This document shows positions 10,601-19,903 of a stretch of DNA of 64,000 nt, piece by piece. Under the pieces are notes generated by a model. It saw only the letters and a list, made by a program, of their open reading frames with translations, was not told the DNA's origin and ran no database searches. The first letter of the stretch is position 1, and each line of letters opens with the position of its first letter. The stretch is taken from the NCBI GenBank assembly GCA_017516465.1, contig JAFXCR010000037.1, positions 28,954 through 92,953 of the forward strand, written 5' to 3'. The position numbers and the translations under genes are program-made. Source of the stretch: Ruminococcus sp. Its GTDB lineage: Bacteria > Bacillota > Clostridia > Oscillospirales > Ruminococcaceae.

Positions 10601-13600
10601 ATTATCGCGAGTACCGCCTACAAGTCCGCCAATAAGACGATTTTTATCATCGTAGCTGTCAATTATTGTCTCATCATCCTTTACCTGCATATCAAATACC
10701 TGACCGCTGCCGGCTCTGAAATGAGGACGTTTAACTGATTCGTCTGTGAAATTAGTTATAAAGCAGATTCCGGCATTGTTTCCGCCCAGAATATAGTCCA
10801 TCTGGCTCTGTGCCCATGCTGCTGCATTATCTGCATTAATGCCTACATCTGCACCTTCCTTCTGGTGCTTTGCAGCTACAAGAGCAAGCGTCTGGAAACC
10901 TGCATTATATCTTGAACATCCCCAGTCGTTTATATCCTGATAATCTGAAGATGCACCGCCATTCGCATTAACCTTAGAATCGCCTGAATTAGTAAGCACA
11001 TCTTTAACTGTATTCCAACTGCCGCCATGATATGCTGCGTTTACAATATGTGCTCCAACGCATACATTGTTCCAGTTGTAGCCGCCCCAGCCAATGCCGA
11101 GACCAGACATTTTACCGTCAAGCTTAGTCTTATAAGTCTGATATTCATCAGTATTTTTTAATGCAAGTGCTATCCAACCTGCTGCCCATGCCATATCATC
11201 ATTATGATCATCTGACTTGTAGAATCCAGGATATTGTACTCCCTGCTGAGTTTCATCAAGATTTACTCCCCATTCATTCAAGCAATATGGATTAGCTTCA
11301 GCATAAGCATAGAATTCCTTTGCCTTATTCAGATATCCCAGATACTTAGCATTTTCTGCATCCGTTTCCGGTTTACTCGGATCATAGAAATTAAGATAGC
11401 TAAGAGCAAGAGCTGCTGCGTATTCAGCTGCAATATCTGCACCTTTACCACTTACCCAGTACTCTGCCTGTCCCCACTTTTCTTCAGGCTGTCCCTCAGG
11501 AATTCCCCAGTAAGCGTGGTCTGTATTTCCATGCCCCTTCTGAACAAGGATTTCAGTCTTACCTGTTTCCGGATTTACTCTTATACATCTGCTGAAGAAA
11601 TCAGCATAGTAATCAGTAATCTTTTTAGAATGTGCTGTCTGTCCGAGTTCATCATACTGCTCTCTGAATTCGTATAAGCTCCAGCCAAGAGTTGAAGCTG
11701 AGAAGCCTGCCGGCAAACCAAACATTACATGGTCACCTGCATCATGGAATCCACCGGGAACAGTTACATCAGCATATGTATGACAATCATCACGCCAATA
11801 ATATTCGCTGTTTTCATCTACTCCAGTACCGCACATAAGTCCGTCATAGAAGTAAAGTGAATATTGAAGCAGTCTTGCGTAGTCATCCTGAACGCTGTCT
11901 GTACCAGTTGTCTGGGATCTTAAGAGCGTCTGACCTTCCGGCCAGAGTGTCACTACCTTTCTGTAAATTTTTATTCTAATCTTTTCCGGATAATCCTGAG
12001 CATTTTCCCAGAACTTCAAAATTGAAAGTGATCCGGTCGGGGTTTCAACTTCAACTTTTTTGTTAGTGATTGTAAGCTTTTCTCCACCATTAGTTACACG
12101 AATCTCTGATGCAGATTCAAGCTCCCAGCCATATACAGAAGATTCTGTAAGTCTGTACTCATATCCGGGTGCGAGACCCGTAAGCTGACCAGTCCAGTTA
12201 CTACTCTCTGTAAGAGTAAGAGTCTTCCCAGTTACATCCTTCCATGTATCGTCCATCTTAACCTGAAGCTGTACTGTAATGCTTGAAGGCTTAGTTCCTT
12301 CGCCATTCCAGCTCTTTTCAACATCAACGCTTACTGTATCAAGCTCATTTTCCACGGTAAGAGTTCCGTCACCTGATTGTGAATATTCTTTGCGTGTATA
12401 TCCATCAACCGGAGCTTCAATGATGTAATAGTAGTAATCTTTGTATTCACCATTATTGTCACAATACTTTGTAGGAAGTCCTGTAAACTTGCCTTTGTAT
12501 TTTCCATCATTACCCTTGGTAATTACTATTGTATTGTTTTCGTATAAATTACCATTCTTATCCTTCGGCTGCATTGCTGCAAGTGCCTCAGGTGTTAATG
12601 CGGATATGTCTGGAATCTCATACGTTGACTGGTAAAGAGTAACTGTTACGCTTGATCTGAGTTCTTCAAAACCTGTGTCACCAGACCAGATCTTTTCAAC
12701 AGTTACATCTCTTTCATTATTGTCAACCACATTGGTTATTGTAAGAGTGTTGACTGTTGAATTATTTTCTGTTCCGGATTCATTGTTGTCACCGGATTCT
12801 GTACCGGTTTCGCCTTCTGTTCCAGTGCTTTCGCCGGATTCTGTACCGGTTTCGCCTTCTGTTCCGGATTCTGTGCTTTCATCAGTTTCATCAATCACTG
12901 CCGTTTCATCTTCAAGTGAAGCTGTTGCAGCAGGTGTGTATGATGAATCAACGAAAACATATTCACCATCTGTTGTGGTTATTTTTACATAACGAACAAC
13001 TGCTTTATTATCAGTCCAGTTTTGTATTTCAATTTTAGTCAGTGGTGAAATATTCCAATTATTATTACTATACTTGAAATAAGAGCTATTAACTGCACTA
13101 CCAGAAGTTTTATCATACCCCGATGTAATACCAAGTTCATTTTCAGAATTACCTATATACATCCGAAGGTCTGGTGACTCATTCCAAGACTCGATTACTA
13201 TCTCTATTCCCGTAACATTTGATATATTTAGCTGATCTCCATTTGACATGAAAACCTTTGCTATATGTTCATCATTTTGATTTACAACACTTAGTCCGTT
13301 ACCAGTATTTCCAGAGTCTCCAGTATTTCCAGAGTCTCCGTTGTTTCCGGAATTTCCTGAGCCGCCAGAATTATCTTCCTCCTGTTCAGTCAGTTCAGCC
13401 TTGTATTCCTTGCTTTCTTCATCGTAGTATACTCTGAAATAGATTCTACCAGGATTCTTATACCACTTGTTGGGATCGCTGTGTTTTGGTATCGTTGTTT
13501 CAATCAGATAGTAATTGCCTACTTTAAGCAAGTTATCTTCAACGTACTTATCAGGAACATTCTCGTTAAATTCAATCTTTTTGAGACCATTTTCAACTGC

Positions 13601-16600
13601 AATATCTTCCTGAATAAGTGTACCGTCTTTTGCATAAAGATCAAATACAGCACCGTCAAGTCGTTCTCCGTTTTCATTAAGCTTTTCAAGCTCTATTTCC
13701 GTACCACCGATAAGAGGTTTGTTTACCATCACGATAACACGGTTTTCAATAAGATCAAGTTCATTATTAAGCTGATCTGCACTTGCACCGTAATATACCT
13801 TACTGCCGTCATATTTGAAGTAAATATCAGGAGCCTTTGTATACTTGATACTCGAATCAGTTTCACTGATACAGTATGTAGTGCCTATATCAAGCTTTGA
13901 TACATCAATGATCTGCTCACTTGTTTCTTCATCCCATGACCAGAGAGATTCGCCATTATCATTTGTAGAAGGTGTAAGTGTAATCGTAACATTCTTAACA
14001 GAATCTCCGTTTTCGTCAACCTTCTTGAAATGCAGTCCGGGATTATTTTCAAACGTAACATTGTTTTCAGGCATTGGTACAATCATTAGCGTATCAGGAT
14101 TGTAATAATACTTCTTATCAGATATTTCGATTATACCAGCTTCTGTCGGAACAGTTATTGTTGTATTTTCATTATAAGTTATGGACGTTACTTTTTGTTT
14201 ATTTGTTTCAGTATCAAACTCCATATAGAGTTCGAATGTTTCCTGAACATTATTATCATCGTCCAGTACTTCAATGATTCTTATGTTGCGGTTTATTCCA
14301 GTACCGTCAAGTCCGTAGCTGATTCTTAGCTTTGTTGAATATGTTTCAGTTGTAGTTTCGCCATCAATCTTATTTACAGTTATATTTGTATCAACAACAG
14401 TTGGATAACGATCGTTGTACACATTATCAAGATCAATTGTTTCACTTACTAAAACCTGATACTTGACTTCATCATCAGACTTGAAAAATCCCTTAGGAGG
14501 TTCTATCTCTTCGATAATGTATTCATGCTCAAGAACCTTTACCTGTTCTGGTAATGTCGGAACAGAAGCCGCATCTGTCAGAGCTGTTATCGAATAAGAC
14601 TGAATCGGCAGATAAGAACCATCTCTTGGTTTTATTGTGATTCTTGCTACATTCTTCTGATTGAGTCCACTTACCGTAAATACACCATTTTCAAATTTAC
14701 CGTTTCGTGTATCTCCGATAGCCTGATAATTTCCGTTTTCATATTTATACAGCCAATAATCAACTTCAGCATTCGGATTTGCTGCGTTTGAGTGAAGTGT
14801 GAATGAGAATCCATCAAGATGATTCATCCAGTCTTCATCAAGAATAATGTCATAAGAATGATCTGCGTTTTCTTCAATTTCAAATGGAGCATTTTTTGTA
14901 ACACTCTTGCATGGTTCAGTATAGGTTACATCGTAAGAATTAATCTTGACCGCTGCCTTAACTGCCTCAATGACGATCTTTGTAATATCTTCGTTCTCAG
15001 GACAGTAAATAACATTATTTATATTGTTGCCATTAACCGTTGTATTACCCTTTTCTGCATCATCACTGCCATAGAATGTTACTTTAAGAGTGTAGTTGTT
15101 ATTATTATTGATATTTGTCGTATTAAGTTTTATGTTTTCAATTGTCTTTCCATCAGGAGCCGTTATGGTATATGTTTCCTGTTCTCCTTCAACGGAAAGG
15201 ACATTTATGCCTCTTCTTAAGCTGAATGTAACTGTTTCAGCCAGACTTGAAGCTGTTGCAGCAGGATCTGTAACGTTAATCGTCTTCGTCAGTTCCTTTG
15301 AAACATTATTGAATGATACTGTTGCCGTAATTATATATTCACCAGCATATCGAGGTGTAAATGATGAATTGTAATGATTATCATTATTAGGTCCCTGAAT
15401 TCTGTATTGAATATTTGAATTATTCGGAGCACCAGTTACACTCAATGTTACATTATTGTTTATAGTACACTGATCAGGTACTGAAATTGACATCTCACCG
15501 AACTGACCTTTAATGGTAAGCTGCTTTGTCACTTCGGGATTATTGTCATTATTCAGATCAATCGTTGCCTTCACATTTACATCGCCCATATTTGTAGGCT
15601 TCTGCTCAACGTACTTTGTAGAAGTGCTGTCCTGTTTAGGATTACCCATATCTCCGAAATAGAATTTTATTTTAGCACCTTCCGGAGCACCGGTTACTTC
15701 CAGAGTAACGTCTTCCGTACCTACGATATATGGATTTGGTGTTGCAGTAAAAGTTATATCAGGCATTTTACCTGTTATAGTTAATTGATCACCAGTTGTC
15801 CATTCCGGATTATTATTATTATCCAGATCAACTGTTGCCTTTATTTTTACTGCACCTTCCTGCATAGGCTTGAATGTATATGTTACATCCTTACCGCTTT
15901 TTGCTGTTTCAGTGTATACCGTGTTATTACTGATATCGTTGAAGTAAAATTTCACGGTTGCACCTTCAGGAGCACCTGAAAGCTTCATTGTAACGTCATC
16001 CTTACCAATTATATATGGATCAGGCGTTGCAGTGAATTCTATATCAGGCATTTTACCTGTTACATATACAGTGTTGCTCCAGAGATTTGTACCATTCAGA
16101 GAAACTTCCGCTTTAACCGGTATTGATTCACCGATCAGCCTCGGCTTTTCATATGTGTAGGATGTCTCTGAGCCGCTGTGTACCAGACCTTCATTATAGT
16201 AGAATTTTATGGTTGCACCAGTTGGAGCTCCTGTTACACTCATTGTAACATCGTCAGTGCCAACTGTATATGACTTTGTAGCTTCTAAAGACATATCCGG
16301 AAGGGTTCCTGTAATAGTGGTTTCGTTTTCCCAAATCTTCTTATCATTCAGATAAACCTCTGCCTTTACTCTTACTTCTCCAGTCTGTGTAGGCTGAACC
16401 AGAGTACATGACGTGCTCTGACCTTCCTGAATAGTTTTATAACCATACTGTTCAAATATAGAGAATTTTACAGTCGCACCGTCCGGAACACCAGTTACAT
16501 TCAATTCTATATTTTCACCGACAGTAAACGATTTCGGATCTACTGTAAGAGCCATATCCGGAACGTTTCCGGTAATATTTTTAGATATCTCAGTAGTCGT

Positions 16601-18937
16601 GCCATGTGCAGTAATTCTTGCAATTATATTCTGATTGCCGGTAAAAACAGGTTTGAATGTTGCACTCTGACCAGTTCCTACCTGCTGATTATTCAAAATA
16701 TAACTTACTGATACATCACTTGAAAGGTTTGAAACACTTAATTCTACCTCATCACCAAGAGTAAACGATTCAGGCACATTAAACACAACTGGATTCACAC
16801 TGATTGATAAGTTTTTCTGAGTTGAATCCACACCTGAAATCTTGGGAGAGAAATTATACTGACCAACGCTTCCATCAGTAGTCAAAGGCTTTTTAATTTT
16901 AATTGTAAGACTATAAACATCATTTTCAGTACTTGATGTAGCATCTATTTCCTGTGAACCATACGCTCCCCATTCAACAGGCTGATTTGCCTTGAGTACT
17001 ATTGTATCGCCGACGTTGAAATTCGAATTCAGAGCAACTGCATTACCACTTAAGTCATAAGCTGTAATCTCAAGTGGCTTTACAAGAGTTACGTCTACTG
17101 TTTTGTTTTCAGACGTTTCTCTCGTCGAATCCTCAGATACGATTGTTTCCGGCATATAGAGTGTATTTCCTGAGAAGTCAACATCAGAAGGAATTGAAAC
17201 GTAATTCACACCCTTGATACTCTCGAAAATACTTAACGTTCTTTCTTCACCGTTCTCAATGATTTCCTTGATAGAGAACATAGCACCGGGAAGATTTTTA
17301 TTACTGCCAGCTATAAGCTTTTCAACGGGAATTTCATAACCGGATGTTATACCAAGAATGTCATTTCCGCCACGGTAAGGTCTGTATCCAAATTCAAGAC
17401 CGCCGTAGTAAGACTTCGCAATCAACGCACCTGAAAGGTGTCCGGGACATCCGTCAATTTTACTTTTAACATCAGCATACGGTGCTAAAACTGTACCGTT
17501 GAAGTTACCATTGATATGAAGTTCAGTAGTATTATAGAAATTGTAAAGAATACGGGAAGATTCAGGACTGTTATTTATTCCTCCACCCTTATTACTGATC
17601 GTAACTCCATTGAATACTGTTTGTACGTCATTTGTTGATTCTTCGTTTCCTGCAATATAAACAGCACTGCTGTCCGCACAGTTTACAACAACATTTGCAC
17701 CTTCCGGAATTCCTCTGAATTCTATATGACCATAATCCTTGCTCCATGTGTCAATGTCAAAATAAACTGTTTTAGCGTCAGGAGCAACCTTACCGGAAGC
17801 ATCAAAGATAACACTGCCACCATTAGGTGTTACATGTATGCTATCAATTTGTGAAAGAACATCTGAACGAGTTCTTACATAAGTAAATGTATCCTGTATA
17901 AGCTGCTTTACACTATAACCCTCAGGCATCTGATACATCTGAGCCAGTTCGTTGACTGTTCCTAAATAACTGTGAGAAGTATCCCCACTCGCACATAATA
18001 TACAATCACCGGGATAGTCGTGAGTACAATCGCTTATATCATCTTCACTTGATAAATTTTCAAGATACGGTATGTCTTCTCCTGTGCCTGATTTTGAATA
18101 ATGTTCTGAATCATCTATATTGCCTACAATAAAGTATTTGTATAATCCTTCATTCGGATTATAAAATACAGTGTACGCATATTGATTTCCTCTGTTTACA
18201 GCATGATAACCATCATCAGCAGCCATTTCAGATTCATTTATTGAATCCTTGCTGGTTCTTCCATGTCCGTAGCCTGTTGAAAGAGTATTGATTCTGACCA
18301 TCTTTCCGCCAACCAGAGCAGAAGCAAATCCGTAGATATTATCATATTCATCATAATTTTCAATCTGACCAAGAGGCTTCATTGTAACGTAGTCACCACT
18401 GCCTATCTGATAGTTCCAATCCTTTGTAAAGACCAGATCTCCGCCGACTGCGACTCTACCTTCGGCATCAGCTTCGGTAGCTGTAAAGTCACCCTCTATA
18501 AACGCACAGAAGTCACTCGCATATCCGAGGAAGTATTCTGCTTTTTCTGCGTCAAGTGCATCATCAAGATTTGTTTTTCCTGCGTACCAGTCCTGTGCCA
18601 CTAATTTACCATTTTCGTCAACCGTAGCACCAAAGAGCAGTGTAAAGAGGTCCATCTGAGCCGGACTGTATGTGTAACCATTAACCACATTGCCATCTTT
18701 TTCAGCATAGTTATCAAGCATTGTGCCGGATATTTTTGAATCAAGAGCATTGGGCCATGTATAAGTCTCGGATGATGATCTGACGGTTTTGCGTGTCATA
18801 CTATCCGCAGGTTCCATCAGAATAAGAGGAACCATAAAAGAAACAAGCATTGACAGAGCAATAAGCACTGCCATATATCTTTTCCTTTGCTTAGGATCTT
18901 CAAAATGTCTCTGTATTACGTTTTGCAGTTCTTTCAC
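7607..18937 (-). CDS. giant pilus tip adhesin with nested GH9 cellulase domain
   Basis: A secreted, sortase-anchored protein of about 3,776 residues. In order: signal/membrane segment (22-43); choice-of-anchor-A adhesion domain (about 135-520); a CnaB-like domain (to 620); six Ig-like repeats (about 715-1235); a carbohydrate-binding-like module; several CnaB/prealbumin-like domains (to 1855); a Gly/Ser/Asn linker; another such module (1880-2000); a Thr/Glu/Gly linker; two CnaB domains (2075-2300); the first strand pair of a third (2303-2330); then GH9 (2350-2810). GH9 has DAGD at 2399-2402, PHFR with His2739 and NEVA with Glu2794, so it is catalytically complete. After it come two more binding-like modules, BIG-type Ig repeats, the remaining strands of the interrupted CnaB (3640-3727), the MPSSG sorting signal (3737-3741), a membrane helix and a basic tail. 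The GTG at 18937 is preferred because AGAGGTGAT lies in front of it. It would hydrolyse beta-1,4-glucan at the pilus tip. Confidence 0.93.
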   Translation of the reverse strand: MKELQNVIQRHFEDPKQRKRYMAVLIALSMLVSFMVPLILMEPADSMTRKTVRSSSETYTWPNALDSKISGTMLDNYAEKDGNVVNGYTYSPAQMDLFTLLFGATVDENGKLVAQDWYAGKTNLDDALDAEKAEYFLGYASDFCAFIEGDFTATEADAEGRVAVGGDLVFTKDWNYQIGSGDYVTMKPLGQIENYDEYDNIYGFASALVGGKMVRINTLSTGYGHGRTSKDSINESEMAADDGYHAVNRGNQYAYTVFYNPNEGLYKYFIVGNIDDSEHYSKSGTGEDIPYLENLSSEDDISDCTHDYPGDCILCASGDTSHSYLGTVNELAQMYQMPEGYSVKQLIQDTFTYVRTRSDVLSQIDSIHVTPNGGSVIFDASGKVAPDAKTVYFDIDTWSKDYGHIEFRGIPEGANVVVNCADSSAVYIAGNEESTNDVQTVFNGVTISNKGGGINNSPESSRILYNFYNTTELHINGNFNGTVLAPYADVKSKIDGCPGHLSGALIAKSYYGGLEFGYRPYRGGNDILGITSGYEIPVEKLIAGSNKNLPGAMFSIKEIIENGEERTLSIFESIKGVNYVSIPSDVDFSGNTLYMPETIVSEDSTRETSENKTVDVTLVKPLEITAYDLSGNAVALNSNFNVGDTIVLKANQPVEWGAYGSQEIDATSSTENDVYSLTIKIKKPLTTDGSVGQYNFSPKISGVDSTQKNLSISVNPVVFNVPESFTLGDEVELSVSNLSSDVSVSYILNNQQVGTGQSATFKPVFTGNQNIIARITAHGTTTEISKNITGNVPDMALTVDPKSFTVGENIELNVTGVPDGATVKFSIFEQYGYKTIQEGQSTSCTLVQPTQTGEVRVKAEVYLNDKKIWENETTITGTLPDMSLEATKSYTVGTDDVTMSVTGAPTGATIKFYYNEGLVHSGSETSYTYEKPRLIGESIPVKAEVSLNGTNLWSNTVYVTGKMPDIEFTATPDPYIIGKDDVTMKLSGAPEGATVKFYFNDISNNTVYTETAKSGKDVTYTFKPMQEGAVKIKATVDLDNNNNPEWTTGDQLTITGKMPDITFTATPNPYIVGTEDVTLEVTGAPEGAKIKFYFGDMGNPKQDSTSTKYVEQKPTNMGDVNVKATIDLNNDNNPEVTKQLTIKGQFGEMSISVPDQCTINNNVTLSVTGAPNNSNIQYRIQGPNNDNHYNSSFTPRYAGEYIITATVSFNNVSKELTKTINVTDPAATASSLAETVTFSLRRGINVLSVEGEQETYTITAPDGKTIENIKLNTTNINNNNNYTLKVTFYGSDDAEKGNTTVNGNNINNVIYCPENEDITKIVIEAVKAAVKINSYDVTYTEPCKSVTKNAPFEIEENADHSYDIILDEDWMNHLDGFSFTLHSNAANPNAEVDYWLYKYENGNYQAIGDTRNGKFENGVFTVSGLNQKNVARITIKPRDGSYLPIQSYSITALTDAASVPTLPEQVKVLEHEYIIEEIEPPKGFFKSDDEVKYQVLVSETIDLDNVYNDRYPTVVDTNITVNKIDGETTTETYSTKLRISYGLDGTGINRNIRIIEVLDDDNNVQETFELYMEFDTETNKQKVTSITYNENTTITVPTEAGIIEISDKKYYYNPDTLMIVPMPENNVTFENNPGLHFKKVDENGDSVKNVTITLTPSTNDNGESLWSWDEETSEQIIDVSKLDIGTTYCISETDSSIKYTKAPDIYFKYDGSKVYYGASADQLNNELDLIENRVIVMVNKPLIGGTEIELEKLNENGERLDGAVFDLYAKDGTLIQEDIAVENGLKKIEFNENVPDKYVEDNLLKVGNYYLIETTIPKHSDPNKWYKNPGRIYFRVYYDEESKEYKAELTEQEEDNSGGSGNSGNNGDSGNTGDSGNTGNGLSVVNQNDEHIAKVFMSNGDQLNISNVTGIEIVIESWNESPDLRMYIGNSENELGITSGYDKTSGSAVNSSYFKYSNNNWNISPLTKIEIQNWTDNKAVVRYVKITTTDGEYVFVDSSYTPAATASLEDETAVIDETDESTESGTEGETGTESGESTGTEGETGTESGDNNESGTENNSTVNTLTITNVVDNNERDVTVEKIWSGDTGFEELRSSVTVTLYQSTYEIPDISALTPEALAAMQPKDKNGNLYENNTIVITKGNDGKYKGKFTGLPTKYCDNNGEYKDYYYYIIEAPVDGYTRKEYSQSGDGTLTVENELDTVSVDVEKSWNGEGTKPSSITVQLQVKMDDTWKDVTGKTLTLTESSNWTGQLTGLAPGYEYRLTESSVYGWELESASEIRVTNGGEKLTITNKKVEVETPTGSLSILKFWENAQDYPEKIRIKIYRKVVTLWPEGQTLLRSQTTGTDSVQDDYARLLQYSLYFYDGLMCGTGVDENSEYYWRDDCHTYADVTVPGGFHDAGDHVMFGLPAGFSASTLGWSLYEFREQYDELGQTAHSKKITDYYADFFSRCIRVNPETGKTEILVQKGHGNTDHAYWGIPEGQPEEKWGQAEYWVSGKGADIAAEYAAALALSYLNFYDPSKPETDAENAKYLGYLNKAKEFYAYAEANPYCLNEWGVNLDETQQGVQYPGFYKSDDHNDDMAWAAGWIALALKNTDEYQTYKTKLDGKMSGLGIGWGGYNWNNVCVGAHIVNAAYHGGSWNTVKDVLTNSGDSKVNANGGASSDYQDINDWGCSRYNAGFQTLALVAAKHQKEGADVGINADNAAAWAQSQMDYILGGNNAGICFITNFTDESVKRPHFRAGSGQVFDMQVKDDETIIDSYDDKNRLIGGLVGGTRDNGMSYADVRSDYMLNEVASDYNANLVGAAAGLYYFYETGELYEIPGVKTQYLPAEEEPEPEAVTTTGMFSSRFSNAYSILSAGYSRLATEDTNSISLAEKLGSISYGTHNVQQYCAGKTITAIKLVFSKSASGDGCIQFNGNNVNNGITASGQTLYLESTDFTNGIPYPLTQISVLQWGITWDAALVDVILYYNDSTDPDPDPDPDPSSEITITNTETTLTEGDTLNLTYSGAAEGSTVTWSVTQGTDAAEIINGNVLRAKDVNNDITVQVTVSDGTNTDVKEFTIKPLALVNANTEMNLTDNTQQTLHLNSTRNLSEFNWNSNNTGVIEVNNGVLTARGAGTATITATDRNNGSIRAEITIEVKNVQPLTLTVSQNQILINGTATLNPSESVTYENYDTNIIRIEGNTITGLRNGSTTIRARTSDNRTAEVSITVLEMSINASTTTIDVNEEITWSINNQPYNSTIEWSSNNSGIASIIDNNGKIKGVSAGNTQIIAIAKVNGNEVARATKDITVNQVAQEPSSQYSILDTIESDEIPAGNDKVFDSLGYKNVTKIEVVFAEGATGDGCNFAVNNNWSGSWKNPTGNVIERTYDPPIDVNKIHINDIKMSSGIVKIIIYTVKQQPSITGIPDDFRVGDEPVQLTVNYFDGTVTWSIVSGSEYAEIDPNTGVLTAKGAGTVTVKAVYGDQEATADVTIGAYQLKYESGETDTKNFKVHVGETPNSVIIDLPSDATFTFNDNVFDIAQIGNDNKITGLKTGTVTFTASLNGDTIEGTIEVIDSMTIDAPNNIVLTSETLQLEAINNVGAVQWTVDNTEFATIGADGILRPIKPGSVRVTATDADGTTATYDVTIQLGSVDAGIPQGAEQVGEIIELTPGENWEKTIENLPITDENGNYYCYYIVECDENGQPVTNSNPIRGTGNSTYIPTDYENGEILEEGEVKQLSVTNTLYGKAQGQMPSSGGVGRKTYYFFGGMIMLLSAAGYTCTRRRQSSRRAK

Positions 18938-18972
18938 GGATATCACCTCTCTTCAAATAATCAAAAAAGTTT

Positions 18973-19554
18973 TTAAAGTTTACTAATTTTTTCCCACGGC
19001 CAGACTCTGAATATTAATCTGCCGATTATAAATTCATCTGCTATGCAGCCAACCATCGCCGTTCGGCTGTCTACCGATGTAGAACGATGATCTCCCATTA
19101 CAAAAACTCTGCTTTCCGGTACCTGATACGGAAACTCGATATCACATTCTCCATAGGCTTTTTCATCGATATATGGCTCATCAATAGCTTCACCGTTTAT
19201 GAAAACTGTTCCATCTTCCATAATTTCGATCCAATCGCCCGGTAAGCCGATAACTCGTTTCAAGAGTATCTTATTATTATAGTAGAAAGCTATCATGTCT
19301 CCTCGTTCGTAATCGCTGCGCTTGCTGCATATTACGAGTTCGTCATTATATAATGTAGGAGTCATGCTTGTTCCTGTAACTCGGAGTACTGGGAGAAACA
19401 GCATTGAGATAAGCACTGCAACCGCCGCAACAACTATAAGTGAGCTTATCGTTCCCACAATAGTTTTCCGGAAATTTCGTTTATATCTCAACCGCTTCAT
19501 TTCATCCAGAAGCTGTTCCGCATTCGGAATATCTCTTTTTTTCTCCTTATCCAT
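18973..19554 (-). CDS. type I signal peptidase of the pilus operon
   Basis: Membrane-bound Ser/Lys protease that cleaves signal peptides. The nucleophile Ser lies in TGTSMTPTL and the general-base Lys in LLKRVIGLPGD. Box E is GDHRSTSVDSR. One membrane helix precedes the catalytic domain. The ATG at 19554 (MDKEKKRDIPN) gives 193 residues and overlaps the upstream stop by 8 bases; longer in-frame starts up to 19641 would overlap the upstream gene by some 90 bases and are less likely. Pilus loci often carry their own signal peptidase, in some cases needed for pilin export or assembly. Its place directly before the adhesin suggests it processes the long pilus precursors. Confidence 0.92.
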   Translation of the reverse strand: MDKEKKRDIPNAEQLLDEMKRLRYKRNFRKTIVGTISSLIVVAAVAVLISMLFLPVLRVTGTSMTPTLYNDELVICSKRSDYERGDMIAFYYNNKILLKRVIGLPGDWIEIMEDGTVFINGEAIDEPYIDEKAYGECDIEFPYQVPESRVFVMGDHRSTSVDSRTAMVGCIADEFIIGRLIFRVWPWEKISKL

Positions 19555-19852
19555 CCTCTCGATTACCTGTCTCCGGCGGATCATCCGTCGTTTCCTTTCC
19601 ACTTTCATCATCACTGTTTTTTTCCTCAGCAGATTCTTCATCAGATCGTCCTCTGATCGCTTCCTCTGCTGCAGATTTCACAGCATCAATTATTTTTTCA
19701 AGGTTTTCAGAGGAAATTCCGCCTCTTGCATTTTCGAGCTGCTGTTTCAGAGATTCGTTTTCATTCTGGAGTGTTTCATTTTCTTTTTTTAAGTAATATA
19801 AAACTTCCATCAATTCTGAACGCTTTAGTTTTCGCAGTTCTTTATTTGTCAT
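19547..19852 (-). CDS. small acidic coiled-coil protein heading the pilus operon
   Basis: Unrecognised cytoplasmic protein of 101 residues. Residues 1-45 are basic and heptad-rich (LKRSELMEVLYYLKKENETLQNENESL is a clear coiled coil); residues 45-67 form an amphipathic stretch; the last 30 residues are Asp/Glu-rich and probably disordered. There is no signal peptide or membrane segment. It is the first gene after a strong promoter and overlaps the signal peptidase gene by 8 bases, so it belongs to the pilus operon. An oligomeric scaffold or regulator is possible, but nothing in the sequence proves it. Confidence 0.75.
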   Translation of the reverse strand: MTNKELRKLKRSELMEVLYYLKKENETLQNENESLKQQLENARGGISSENLEKIIDAVKSAAEEAIRGRSDEESAEEKNSDDESGKETTDDPPETGNREDG

Positions 19853-19903
19853 ATTTTTTCACCAACTCATTCCTTTTGCAGCAGCACTTTATTTGTTGTT
19901 TTT

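Noticed and set aside
11234-11677. Plus-strand hydrophobic frame opposite the GH9 domain
   Set aside because: Antisense shadow of a highly conserved catalytic domain, with no start signals.
19555-19641. Longer N-terminus of the signal peptidase starting at 19641
   Set aside because: It would overlap the upstream coiled-coil gene by about 90 bases and adds a basic stretch unlike the family; the ATG at 19554 overlaps by 8 bases only.
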